NCBI GenBank assembly: GCA_025769875.1
Contig: JAGFNK010000585.1
Span: forward strand, 1 to 32,129
Direction: 5' to 3'
Length of the DNA stretch: 32,129 nt
From: Russula earlei
Lineage: Eukaryota; Basidiomycota; Agaricomycetes; Russulales; Russulaceae
Each line of letters begins with the position of its first letter. The first letter of the stretch is position 1. Below, piece after piece: positions 1 to 8,030 of the stretch. Both the position numbers and the translations under genes were made by a program. Under the pieces are notes generated by a model. The model had not been told where the DNA came from. It ran no database searches and worked only from the letters and a program-made list of their open reading frames with translations.

Positions 1-395
1 AAGACTGAGCCATAATCCTATAGCTCCATCAGTCCCATCCACGCTTGATCACTCAGTCCCTTGCTTTCCTACTTCAAAGAACGTATGGTGCCGTTAGGCG
101 AGTTTATCCGAAATCGAGATACAGTACGCTGAGTGATATTGCGCTCACGAGGCTAACGTGTAAACGTCATGTGCACGGCGTAGGTGACGCCTTCTTCATC
201 GCAGTTAGGGATAGGGCTGTGTTTCCTCCTGACGATCGCCCTCACCCCCAGACGCTACATCCTCACTGATGAGCTTTCACCTGTATGTCGAGCGAGCTTC
301 ATTGTCATTTCCCTTGAAGTATCTAAGCTTCACATAGTCCTCTTCTGCCAGGTGGTCTCTTTGAGGGCTCGGGGGAAGGGAGTGATCGCCCACGT
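1..395 (+). other. 5' flank of F-box pseudogene with family leader
   Basis: No independent gene is seen. The first bases (AAGACTGAG, then a stretch like CCTATAGCTCCATCAG) resemble the repeat found again near 7548-7580, so the window may open inside a copy of that repeat. A short open frame at 269-337 starts MSFHLYVERASLS. It is homologous to leaders upstream of the three minus-strand F-box genes. It also contains a possible 55-nt intron at 283-337 (GTATGT to CACATAG). This places the segment as the promoter and leader of the decayed F-box gene that follows. Confidence 0.5.
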
Positions 396-1805
396 TTGTT
401 TTTGCTCGGCGTCCATGTGGCTGCTGACCCATACATTTTAGACCGAGTTACAATCGACACCATCCCCGATGATCTCTTGTGGAAATTTTATTTCTATGTG
501 AATGACTGGTGCATAGTATGGACAAACGGATGGCGCACACTGGCGCATGTGTGTCAAAGATGGCGATTCATCGCCTTTGCATCGCCACGTCGCCTCAACC
601 TGCAACTTGTGTACAAAGCAAAAAGACCCATGTCTGAGATGCCGGACGTCTGGCCAGCCTTGCCTGTGGCGATAAATTATCCATTCTCGAAGTCAAACGT
701 TGACCGCTGCTGGGGAAACATAGCTGCTGCCCTCGAGTCGGAACACCGCGAACGCATTTTTGAAATCACCTTGCGTGACATTCCAACTTCACATTGGGAA
801 ATTTTTGGCAACAGCGATGCAGAAACCATCTCCGCAGCTGACATCTCTGCTTCTTTCAGTGAAAGAAGATTCCATGACGTCCCTCCCGGATTCGTTCTTA
901 GGCGGATCAGCCCCACTTCTGCGAGAACTTATGTTGGGAAACTGTCCGTTTCCAGGACTGCCGAAAATACATTTGCTTGCCAATCACCTTGTCCGTCTTC
1001 ACCTTTTGGATATTCCCGATTCCGGTTACATTCGCCCGAGGCTTTGGTCACCGTCCTGTCGGCCATGTCCGGACTTGAACTCCTTTGCCTTAAATTCACA
1101 TCCCCTCGATATCCTACAAGTCCACCTCCGCTCACACGCTCTGTCCTCCCCTTTTCTCACCAAACTTATTTTCGTTGGCATACATGAGTACTTGGAGGAT
1201 TTACTAGCCCAAATCCAGGTTCCCCTTCTCAATAACCTCGAGATATCATTCTTCGGAGCCCTCGACTATGTCGTCCCAGAACTTCACCGGTTGATCAGTC
1301 ACACAGAATCGTTCAAGTTATGCCACAGTGCACGTCTGTACACTTACCCTTATAAAATCCAAATTGGAATGTGCAGAGAAATCCATCAGCTGCTTCCGGA
1401 CCTCTCCTTGGACATCAAGTGCACAGAGTTGGATAGGCAGCTTTCATCGCTGGTCCAGGTCTGCAGTTCGTCCTTGCTCAACCTCATCTCCACCTTGGTA
1501 TGCCTCGAACTCTGGGATTTTCCTCCACCTCCACATCCATACTGGGGTGATCACACGGAGAACACTCTATGGCTGGAACTCCTGGAACCGTTCACTGCTG
1601 TGAAGGAATCTGCGCCTGGGCCATGACGTTGGTCCATATTTCTGCAGAGCGTTGGAAGGGGTCGCCGAAGGAGTAGAAATCTTACCCGCGCTGCAGAACA
1701 TTTTCCTTCAGTGTCACGAGCCATCGGAATCTGTCCCGAAATTTCTTGAGCTATTCGTCGCCCGCGCGAAAACTCTCTGGTCACCCTGTGGCCATTCACC
1801 GTTGG
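396..1805 (+). pseudogene. Decayed F-box/LRR-like gene (copy 1)
   Basis: This is a relative of the three F-box genes further right, but no single frame stays open. The N-terminal part (ILDRVTIDTIPDDLL, then HVCQRWRFIAFASPRRLNLQL) matches the F-box region of the paralogues. Near 810 the similarity moves to the next frame (MQKPSPQLTSLLLSVKEDS, LPDSFLGGSAPLLREL). At about 1025-1150 it returns to the first frame (SPEALVTVLSAMSGLELL), then shifts again (FVGIHEYLEDLLAQIQ). It breaks once more at about 1610, and a tail resembling LPALQNIFL is readable to about 1800. At least four frame changes make it a pseudogene. Functional relatives are presumed substrate receptors of SCF ubiquitin ligases. The copy is on the opposite strand from its paralogues, on the other side of the palindrome. 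Confidence 0.85.
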
Positions 1806-2741
1806 GATTAGGACCTAAGCAGGATTGATGAATCCTGTTTTCCGACCCTGCCCCACCGATGCTGACTCTTTCTAAACATCGTCCTTACTTTTGTTTCCGA
1901 GTTTATTGCACTCATTATCGCGTTTGAGATTCGTCCGACTCTCTCGGACTTCCATGGGTACCTGCTTTAAGGTGTCCGGAATCACGCGCCGCAGGCCACA
2001 AGTTCGGTCTCGCGTCCTCTCGCTTTCCCTCTCCTTCCTCCTGCTTTCACTAACCGTCTTCCCTCCTTCCCCTACCACTCTTCCTTCGTCATCGACCTCT
2101 TGCATCAAGACTCTGCGCCACGCCCCTCACGCTCATCTCAAAGTCATCGCCGCCGTACCCGAGGGCTCGCTGCCCTTGGGGCGTCTCACCTCGACTTCCT
2201 CGCGCGCCTCATTACGTCCTCAAGATCAGGCGCAGAGTCTTATGATTGGTTAGGTAGTATACTCTGATGTCATAGGTGCGATCGTCCATGTTTCACTTTC
2301 TTTCATGTGTTCTTGAATTCTCCTTTGTCTTTGATATTTTGTTTTCGTGTTTCATGTCTGACGCGTCCTCGAACATCTTTCATGCTCCCTCCTTTCATCA
2401 TTTTAGCTCTTCTCCTGTATTAAAAGCATCCAGCTACTTCTTTTGAATGCAGCTAATTCCCCAGTCGCCTTCCTCCTCATTAGTCTGCCTCAAGTTAACT
2501 GCTTTCTCTTTGTCACTCTGTTCCCTCTGTCCTCATCCAGTCACACGAACTCAAGCGTACCGATCCGGCGTGCTACACTGCCGATGTATATAAACATCAC
2601 TAGCAAAATAACTACGGCCTACCATTCCCCGATGGTGAACACTTTCCATCGCACAAAGTAGCCCCTTCGACAGCATGCTACTCATGGCGATCATCGATTT
2701 ATGAGGTGATGTCACTCATACATAGAACAGATTCTTATACC
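1806..2741. other. Intergenic, pyrimidine-rich, no gene seen
   Basis: The stretch lies between the F-box pseudogene and the left palindrome arm. The + strand is rich in C and T (notably 2010-2110 and 2440-2560). This produces open frames on both strands full of S, P and L or of E, R and K, with no recognisable motif. I see no RNA gene, repeat or convincing promoter here. Confidence 0.6.
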
Positions 2742-2943
2742 TGATTAGAGCCTAGATTTCATTGAGCTGACGAGTTTACCCGTACACAGATATGAGTTTG
2801 GAGACAATCGAGTCGTGCTGACGTTTTCTCAACGATCATGCAGATGAATCACGAGTTGAAACAAGTTCAAGAAACGAACTCAAGTGATACACGATACACG
2901 ATACGCTATTGGATTCGACGAGGGTGGAACGAGGGCTAAAAAA

Positions 2944-3327
2944 TCAATTCTTATCATGAACGACAAACACAGTGGTCTCTTCGTCGCGAGCCAACGCGCT
3001 CTGGACATCAGCAGACACGTCAGCGGTCTGGACTTCGTTGGCTCCCCACGGGATGTAGCTCGCCTCATTCCAGCTTTTCCCGACTGGCTTCCTAACGAGA
3101 TGATTGTCGATATGATAGACCGCTTCGCCTTGGCCAGCCCAATAAAACGCAAACTTGGTGAAGTTGTGGCTGAATGAGATTATATAGCGGGTGATGCCTT
3201 CATTGGTCGTAGCGGTGCCGCCGACGCATGAAGGAGCGCCTACGTTGCTTCCGCCCGTGTAGAGGTAGAGATGACCTGGGCCCCAGGTGGTAACGTTCAC
3301 AGATTGACCGTTTACGAAAATCGCCAT
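2944..3327 (-). CDS. Unknown 127-residue protein, palindrome copy A
   Basis: The protein starts MAIFVNGQSVNVTTWGPGH and ends TTVFVVHDKN. I do not recognise the family. It has no signal peptide and no membrane segment. It is rich in aromatic, Gly, Thr and Asn residues (WGPGHLYLYTGG, FAFYWAGQGEAVYHIDNH) in the alternating style of a small all-beta protein. By inference it could be a cytosolic beta-barrel or lectin-like protein; there is no direct evidence of function. The start has a good context (CCACCATGG). A TATA-like TATATAAA lies at 3468-3475, and a possible 58-nt 5'UTR intron occupies 3335-3392. The coding sequence appears identical to copy B at 5683-6066. The genes diverge from the centre of the palindrome. 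The long frame on the opposite strand (2884-3177) is a shadow. Confidence 0.8.
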   Translation of the reverse strand: MAIFVNGQSVNVTTWGPGHLYLYTGGSNVGAPSCVGGTATTNEGITRYIISFSHNFTKFAFYWAGQGEAVYHIDNHLVRKPVGKSWNEASYIPWGANEVQTADVSADVQSALARDEETTVFVVHDKN

Positions 3328-3467
3328 GGTGGATCTGTATGGGGAAGATTTGATCCGTGCCCATCAACATGAAGGGTGAGCATAATCCTTACCAGTGCTT
3401 ATGCGGATGAAGAGATGGAGAAGAAGTTGTTGGTGATGGGAGGTAAGGAATGCTGGATGCTGGCCGT

Positions 3468-3475
3468 TTATATAA
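3468..3475 (-). promoter_or_regulatory. TATA-like box of palindrome gene copy A
   Basis: Read on the minus strand this is TATATAAAC, about 140 nt upstream of the ATG at 3327 and about 75 nt before the proposed 5'UTR donor. The equivalent site in the other arm is one base shorter (TTTATAAAC). The two otherwise identical genes may therefore differ in promoter strength. Confidence 0.45.
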
Positions 3476-3604
3476 GATTTTGGTGAAGACCAAGAAGTCA
3501 CATTGTGATTGATGCGACTCTCGAACTACGATAGACAGGCCGGCCTAGATGGCGACGATTTTCAATGTCCGGCTGAAATGCAATTAACCATCCTTTCATA
3601 CTTT

Positions 3605-4078
3605 CCGTGATCGTTCCGGGACCCGAGCATCTGAAGCTACTTTGACATTCATGTGGGCTGGAGCGATTTTGTGGGAAGGATCATATGTTCGCCGGATCGG
3701 GGGTGACAGATGAGATGTAACCATATTTTTTGCGTATATTTTTTGCGTGAACGAAACTCGAAATTGCGAGGGTGGCAACGGTTGAGCGCGTTGAGTGCGA
3801 GCTCATGATCATTCGCGCAGACATACTCACGCAAACGAGTAACAGGCACGCGTCGACAATCGATGGCGGGGATGGCAGCCAAAAAGACGTCAGTTTGCGA
3901 GAATAATGTTTGCATGGTTCAGGTAATTATGGGCTCACGCTCAACGTTCAACGATGTTGTCACACTTAGAACGACACCATCGTACTTGTCTTGCGACTTC
4001 GAGCTTCATTCACGCATGTATGATCCTCCTCTCCGGCCCACATGAATGTCAGTAGCTCAGGTCCCGCAACGATCACGG
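3605..4078. repeat. Nested imperfect inverted repeat (left arm)
   Basis: The segments 3605-3815 and 3921-4078 are inverted relatives. Shared blocks include GTGATCGTT.CGGGACC, GACATTCATGTGGG, GGATCATA, CGTGAA.GAAACTCGAA and GTTGAGCG. The left unit has an extra block of about 60 bp, including two copies of TATTTTTTGCG (3724-3747). Between them lies a spacer of about 105 bp. An 88-residue open frame (3649-3915, minus) runs through the unit. It has no recognisable domain and looks like repeat-derived sequence. The structure resembles a foldback element with long terminal inverted repeats. Confidence 0.65.
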
Positions 4079-4160
4079 CTGGACTTACTATAATCCGCAG
4101 CATGCAACAACATTGGCACAGACGCGGTCATATGTAATGACAACATAGCTTAGGCTATGT

Positions 4161-4222
4161 ATTGGGAGGCCATTATAATGAGATTATATTTAAATATGAT
4201 GGCATCATAATGGCCTCCCAAT
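4161..4222. repeat. 62-bp AT-rich hairpin, left copy
   Basis: The element starts ATTGGGAGGCCATTATAATG and ends with its near-perfect reverse complement (one mismatch in the outer 20 bp). The AT-rich centre (TTATATTTAAATATGAT) also pairs, so almost the whole element folds on itself. A smaller stem, ACATAGC-TTAG-GCTATGT, abuts it at 4143-4160. Size and form suit a very small MITE or a solo terminal palindrome. I cannot show a target-site duplication. Confidence 0.75.
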
Positions 4223-4389
4223 TTAGGACACTAGGGAAGAGATGGAAAGGGTTGCGCACAACTGGTATTTTCTCAGACCAAGACCAGTGTGAGCAGGGAA
4301 GGCGTGCATTACGAATCAACCGGGATTAGAAGTCTTTGAGGGGATAAGGGGGAGGTATTGTTGATTTCATTTTATGGGGCAGCTCTAGG

Positions 4390-4616
4390 TGCCTCTTCCG
4401 CGCCTGTTCGAATTACTGCATTCGTTGGTCATAATAGTCGCACCAAATCACCTTACACTGAACTAAAAGAAAATGGACGTACGTATGGTGGTCAACTCGG
4501 AGGGAGCGGGTATGTACGGTAGCACTGCACGGCTTGAAAGTTGTTCAAGGGTAACGGGCGGCGGCGGTGTTGACCAGGTCACTCGGAGGCTTTGACACGT
4601 GCGCTAGTTCAGGAGG
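4390..4616. other. Unique spacer at palindrome centre
   Basis: These 227 bp are single-copy within the window and separate the two arms. I see no open frame of note and no repeat. The region would form the loop if the arms paired. Confidence 0.7.
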
Positions 4617-4788
4617 CCTAGAGTTGCCCCATAAAATAAATGAAATCAACAATACCTCCCCCTTATCCCCTCAAAGACTTTCTAATCCCGGTTGATTCGT
4701 AATGCACGCCTTCCCTGCTCACACTGGTCTTGGTCTGAAAAAATACCAGTTGTGCGCAACCCTTTCCATCTCTTCCCTAGTGTCCTAA

Positions 4789-4850
4789 ATTGGGAGGCCA
4801 TTATGATGCCATCATATTTAAATATAATCTCATTATAATGGCCTCCCAAT
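4789..4850. repeat. 62-bp AT-rich hairpin, right copy
   Basis: Mirror-image copy of the hairpin at 4161-4222, with the same GGGAGGCC-ended stem and AT-rich loop. The small ACATAGC stem lies on its outer side at 4851-4868. Confidence 0.75.
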
Positions 4851-4932
4851 ACATAGCCTAAGCTATGTTTTCATTACATATGACCGCGTCTGTGCCAATG
4901 TTGTTGCATGCTGCGGATTATAGTAAGTCCAG

Positions 4933-5406
4933 CCGTGATCGTTGCGGGACCTGAGCTACTGACATTCATGTGGGCCGGAGAGGAGGATCATACATGCGTG
5001 AATGAAACTCGAAGTCGCAAGACAAGTACGATGGTGTCGTTCTAAGTGTGACAACATCGTTGAACGTTGAGCGTGAGCCCATAATTACCCTGAACCATGC
5101 AAACATTATTCTCGCAAACTGACGTCTTTTTGGTTGCCATCCCCGCCATCGATTGTCGACGCGTGCCTGTTACTCGTTTGCGTGAGTATGTTTGCGCGAA
5201 TGATCATGAGCTCGCGCTCGACGCGCTCAACCGTTGCCACCCTCGCAATTTCGAGTTTCGTTCACGCAAAAAATATACGCAAAAAATATGGTTACATCTC
5301 ATCTGTCACCCCCGATCCGGCGAACATATGATCCTTCCCACAAAATCGCTCCAGCCCACATGAATGTCAAAGTAGCTTCAGATGCTCGGGTCCCGGAACG
5401 ATCACG
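4933..5406. repeat. Nested imperfect inverted repeat (right arm)
   Basis: Mirror copy of 3605-4078: short unit 4933-5090, spacer, long unit 5196-5406. It contains the repeat-derived 88-residue frame at 5097-5363, which differs by two residues from its left-arm twin. Confidence 0.65.
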
Positions 5407-5536
5407 GAAAGTATGAAAGGATGGTTAATTGCATTTCAGCCGGACATTGAAAATTGTCACCATCTAGGCCGGCCTGTCTATCGTAGTTCGAGAGTCGCAT
5501 CAATCACAATGTGACTTCTTGGTCTTCACCAAAATC

Positions 5537-5544
5537 TTTATAAA
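5537..5544 (+). promoter_or_regulatory. TATA-like box of palindrome gene copy B
   Basis: TTTATAAA lies about 140 nt upstream of the ATG at 5683 and about 75 nt before the proposed 5'UTR donor at 5619. The twin in the left arm reads TATATAAA. Confidence 0.45.
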
Positions 5545-5682
5545 CGGCCAGCATCCAGCATTCCTTACCTCCCATCACCAACAACTTCTTCTCCATCTCT
5601 TCATCGGCATAAGCACTGGTAAGGATATGCTCACCCTTCATGTTGATGGGCACGGATCAAATCCTCCACATACAGATCCACC

Positions 5683-6066
5683 ATGGCGATTTTCGTAAAC
5701 GGTCAATCTGTGAACGTTACCACCTGGGGCCCAGGTCATCTCTACCTCTACACGGGCGGAAGCAACGTAGGCGCTCCTTCATGCGTCGGCGGCACCGCTA
5801 CGACCAATGAAGGCATCACCCGCTATATAATCTCATTCAGCCACAACTTCACCAAGTTTGCGTTTTATTGGGCTGGCCAAGGCGAAGCGGTCTATCATAT
5901 CGACAATCATCTCGTTAGGAAGCCAGTCGGGAAAAGCTGGAATGAGGCGAGCTACATCCCGTGGGGAGCCAACGAAGTCCAGACCGCTGACGTGTCTGCT
6001 GATGTCCAGAGCGCGTTGGCTCGCGACGAAGAGACCACTGTGTTTGTCGTTCATGATAAGAATTGA
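5683..6066 (+). CDS. Unknown 127-residue protein, palindrome copy B
   Basis: The protein is identical to copy A (2944-3327), and I found no nucleotide difference across the 384-nt coding region. The ATG sits in a good context (CCACCATGGCG). A possible 57-nt 5'UTR intron runs 5619-5675 (GTAAGG to ACAG). Motifs to search with are WGPGHLYLYTGG, GITRYIISFSHNFTKF and SWNEASYIPWG. The single Cys and the lack of a secretion signal favour an intracellular protein. A role in defence, as for many small fungal cytosolic beta proteins, is speculation. The twin genes are transcribed outward from the palindrome centre, about 2.35 kb apart start to start. Confidence 0.8.
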   Translation: MAIFVNGQSVNVTTWGPGHLYLYTGGSNVGAPSCVGGTATTNEGITRYIISFSHNFTKFAFYWAGQGEAVYHIDNHLVRKPVGKSWNEASYIPWGANEVQTADVSADVQSALARDEETTVFVVHDKN

Positions 6067-7417
6067 TTTTTTAGCCCTCGTTCCATCCTCGTCGAATCCA
6101 ATAGCGTATCGTGTATCGTGTATCACTTGAGTTCGTTTCTTGAACTTGTTTCAACTCGTGATTCATCTGCATGATCGTTGAGAAAACGTCAGCACGACTC
6201 GATTGTCTCCAAACTCATATCTGTGTACGAGTGAGCTTGAGCTCAAGGCTCTAATTAGCTATTAGGAAAATCTATTCCATGTATAAATACATGGATGGCA
6301 CCGCATCGAAAGTGATAATCGCCATAAGTAGTAGTGTGCTGTCGATAGTGGTGGCAGTGTGCCATTGAAGGTGTTCGCACAAGGGGACGGTAGACCGTAC
6401 TACTCATAGTGCAGAGAACAGGCATTGTTCTTGTTTTGCCGGCTTTATTTATACGGGAGTCCGAGACTGTGTCCTGGTAAGACGAATCGTAAAGGGGATG
6501 AGAAAGGGATGCAATAAATTCGGAAACGATCGTAAGGATGACGTTTGAAAAGAGTCGCAACGGTGAGGAGGGGAAGGCGGCAGCGGCGAGGAGTTGGAGT
6601 GCGCATGTCAGGGCGTTTGTCTGGCATGGCAATCTCGGGGTGATGGTGGCCGTTCCAGAGGGGCTTTGTCACCGCGTGAGTACACGCTCACTTTTCTTCC
6701 GAGCGCGGCTGCAGCACGGCGAGTCGAATTTTGCCCCATCCTCGCCTCGCCTCGCCCGTCAAACACCGGGGTCTGAGCGAGCTGTATATTCCCCAAGTTG
6801 TCTCTTCGTTCCTAACCGTTCGGGGATATGCGATTGTCCCATACGTTCTGAAGACGAGATACAACCGTGGCGTGCGTATCTCATGTGCGCTCCTGCCCCG
6901 GGTTCACCGCCCGGCGTCTCGCCATGGGATGAGGGCGCATGGCCCACTGCATTGGAGTGGCCGTTATGCACCCCAGCTAGTATGGTGATGTGGGTTTGCG
7001 GCGTCGTCGTCAAAGCGGCGCGCTCCCAAAGGCAACAACGTGAAAAGGCTCGAATCGTCCAATGGTGCGGGACTGGCAACGGTGCTGCCCAACAGTAACA
7101 AGTCAAAGGCAGTCCGCAATATGACTGCGTGGCGGTTACCAAGGCCGTAGCGAGCACTGCGATCGTCAAGGCCATGAACTCGCACCCGAGTCGGATTGCA
7201 CTACGTCGTTGTCGACAATGGACCGAAACCCGTTATATGACGGAGAGGCTCACGTGCGTTTTCTGTCCCTCCCTCTTTCCATCTGTGTGGCCCTTTTTCA
7301 TCTGCACTTCATTTTCTCCTCTCACTTGCTTCTCACTCACAGTTGGTTGTGTTGGCCGTGCAGGCGAACGGACAATCCGGACCGTACGTGTAAATAATTG
7401 GAATAATTTAGTTATCG

Positions 7418-7445
7418 CCTCAGTCTTTTACACACAAGACTGAGG
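7418..7445. repeat. CCTCAGTCTT hairpin
   Basis: Perfect 10-bp inverted repeat CCTCAGTCTT / AAGACTGAGG around an 8-base loop (TTACACAC). Its core recurs as a 24-bp direct repeat at 7533-7556, and half of it opens the window at 1-9. Confidence 0.7.
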
Positions 7446-7532
7446 TCAGTACTACACATTCCTTTACACTCCTTTGAAGCTGATACTGTACATAGCTATC
7501 ATCCCTATAGGTTAGATAATAACTAACCAATA

Positions 7533-7556
7533 CAGTCTTTTACACACAAGACTGAG
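7533..7556. repeat. Second copy of the AAGACTGAG hairpin
   Basis: The 24 bases match 7421-7444 exactly and again fold as CAGTCTT / AAGACTG. The 110-bp distance suggests paired ends of a small insertion or an internal duplication. Confidence 0.6.
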
Positions 7557-8030
7557 CTGTCATCCCTATAGCTTCAACAGGTTGGTCAATAGATGGATCT
7601 CTCGTTCGTGGACCGACTGGGGAAGGAATGTCGTGCGCGCGCCTAGTGACCGCAACGGAAACAGTTCTTTTCGATTGGTTGGTCCAGTTGTTGAGTTCAC
7701 TTCCGGTTCCTTGTTACTTTCGTGAAATCGATGTGGATGTGTTGCATCGCACCTGTACTCAGATGTATCCATGTTCGATGCAGTGTCTGGGTGGCTCAAG
7801 AACCGAGTATGCACCTGAAGAAGCCTCAATAGATGTCATTTCTGTATAACCAGAGCTGTGTTCTGCATTAGGTTTAAGGTATCATAAGAGGTCAGGAAGA
7901 TTCGAGACGTGAGTGATGGTACCGAAACTAGGGTGCTTCGAGTGAAATAATGGGAATCGCACAGAAGGTAGATGGTACCATGTGTTAACTGAATGGAAGG
8001 CATAAAGAACTCATCGATCCTCGCTGGGCG

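Larger units (their letters stand above)
2742..4389. repeat. Left arm of 3.5-kb palindrome
   Basis: The reverse complement of this arm matches 4617-6258 almost base for base. Scattered differences and small indels occur: for example GAGGGTGGAAC against GAGGATGGAAC just beyond the gene stop, and TTTATATA against TTTATAAA in the promoter. Similarity fades outward at about 2742, where both arms share ATTAGAGCC. It fades inward at about 4389, where both share GGGGCARCTCTAGG. The arm holds a complete small gene on the minus strand, a nested inverted repeat and a 62-bp hairpin. The arms are not perfectly identical, which argues against a simple fold-back sequencing artefact. Joining of two haplotypes in the assembly remains possible. 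Confidence 0.93.
4617..6258. repeat. Right arm of 3.5-kb palindrome
   Basis: Inverted copy of 2742-4389. The order mirrors the left arm: hairpin, nested inverted repeat, promoter, then the 127-residue gene on the + strand. Differences from the left arm are mostly outside the gene. Examples are AAAACATAG against CAACATAG beside the hairpin, and A-to-V and N-to-D changes in the 88-residue repeat frame (5097-5363). Beyond 6258 the flanks are unrelated. Confidence 0.93.
6259..8030. other. Repeat-derived intergenic region
   Basis: No intact gene is seen. The part at about 6930-7200 resembles 11690-12030: RAHGPLHWSGRYAPQLV against RAHDTPLWGGLHVPQLV, then GTGCCGCCCAA-AGTAACAAGTCA and GCACTGCGATCGTC. 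In the left copy about 550 bp of extra DNA (about 7200-7750) interrupts this homology. The extra DNA carries two copies of an AAGACTGAG hairpin. From about 7750 to 8030 the sequence is the downstream flank shared by all three minus-strand F-box genes (GTATAAC-AGAGCTGTGTTCTG, GAAGGTAGAT). Confidence 0.6.

Noticed and set aside
1872..2253. Open frames on both strands in a C/T-rich stretch
   Set aside because: Low-complexity composition explains them. There is no motif, no start context and no intron signal.
2884..3177. 97-residue frame opposite the palindrome gene (and its twin at 5833-6126)
   Set aside because: It lies antisense inside the 127-residue gene. The arms are copies, so its conservation in both is automatic.
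3649..3915. 88-residue frame in the nested repeat (and twin at 5097-5363)
   Set aside because: It runs through one unit of the inverted repeat, has no domain, and differs between arms where the true gene does not.
4390..4616. Palindrome spacer as an origin or promoter
   Set aside because: No recognisable element is visible, so I describe it only as unique spacer.
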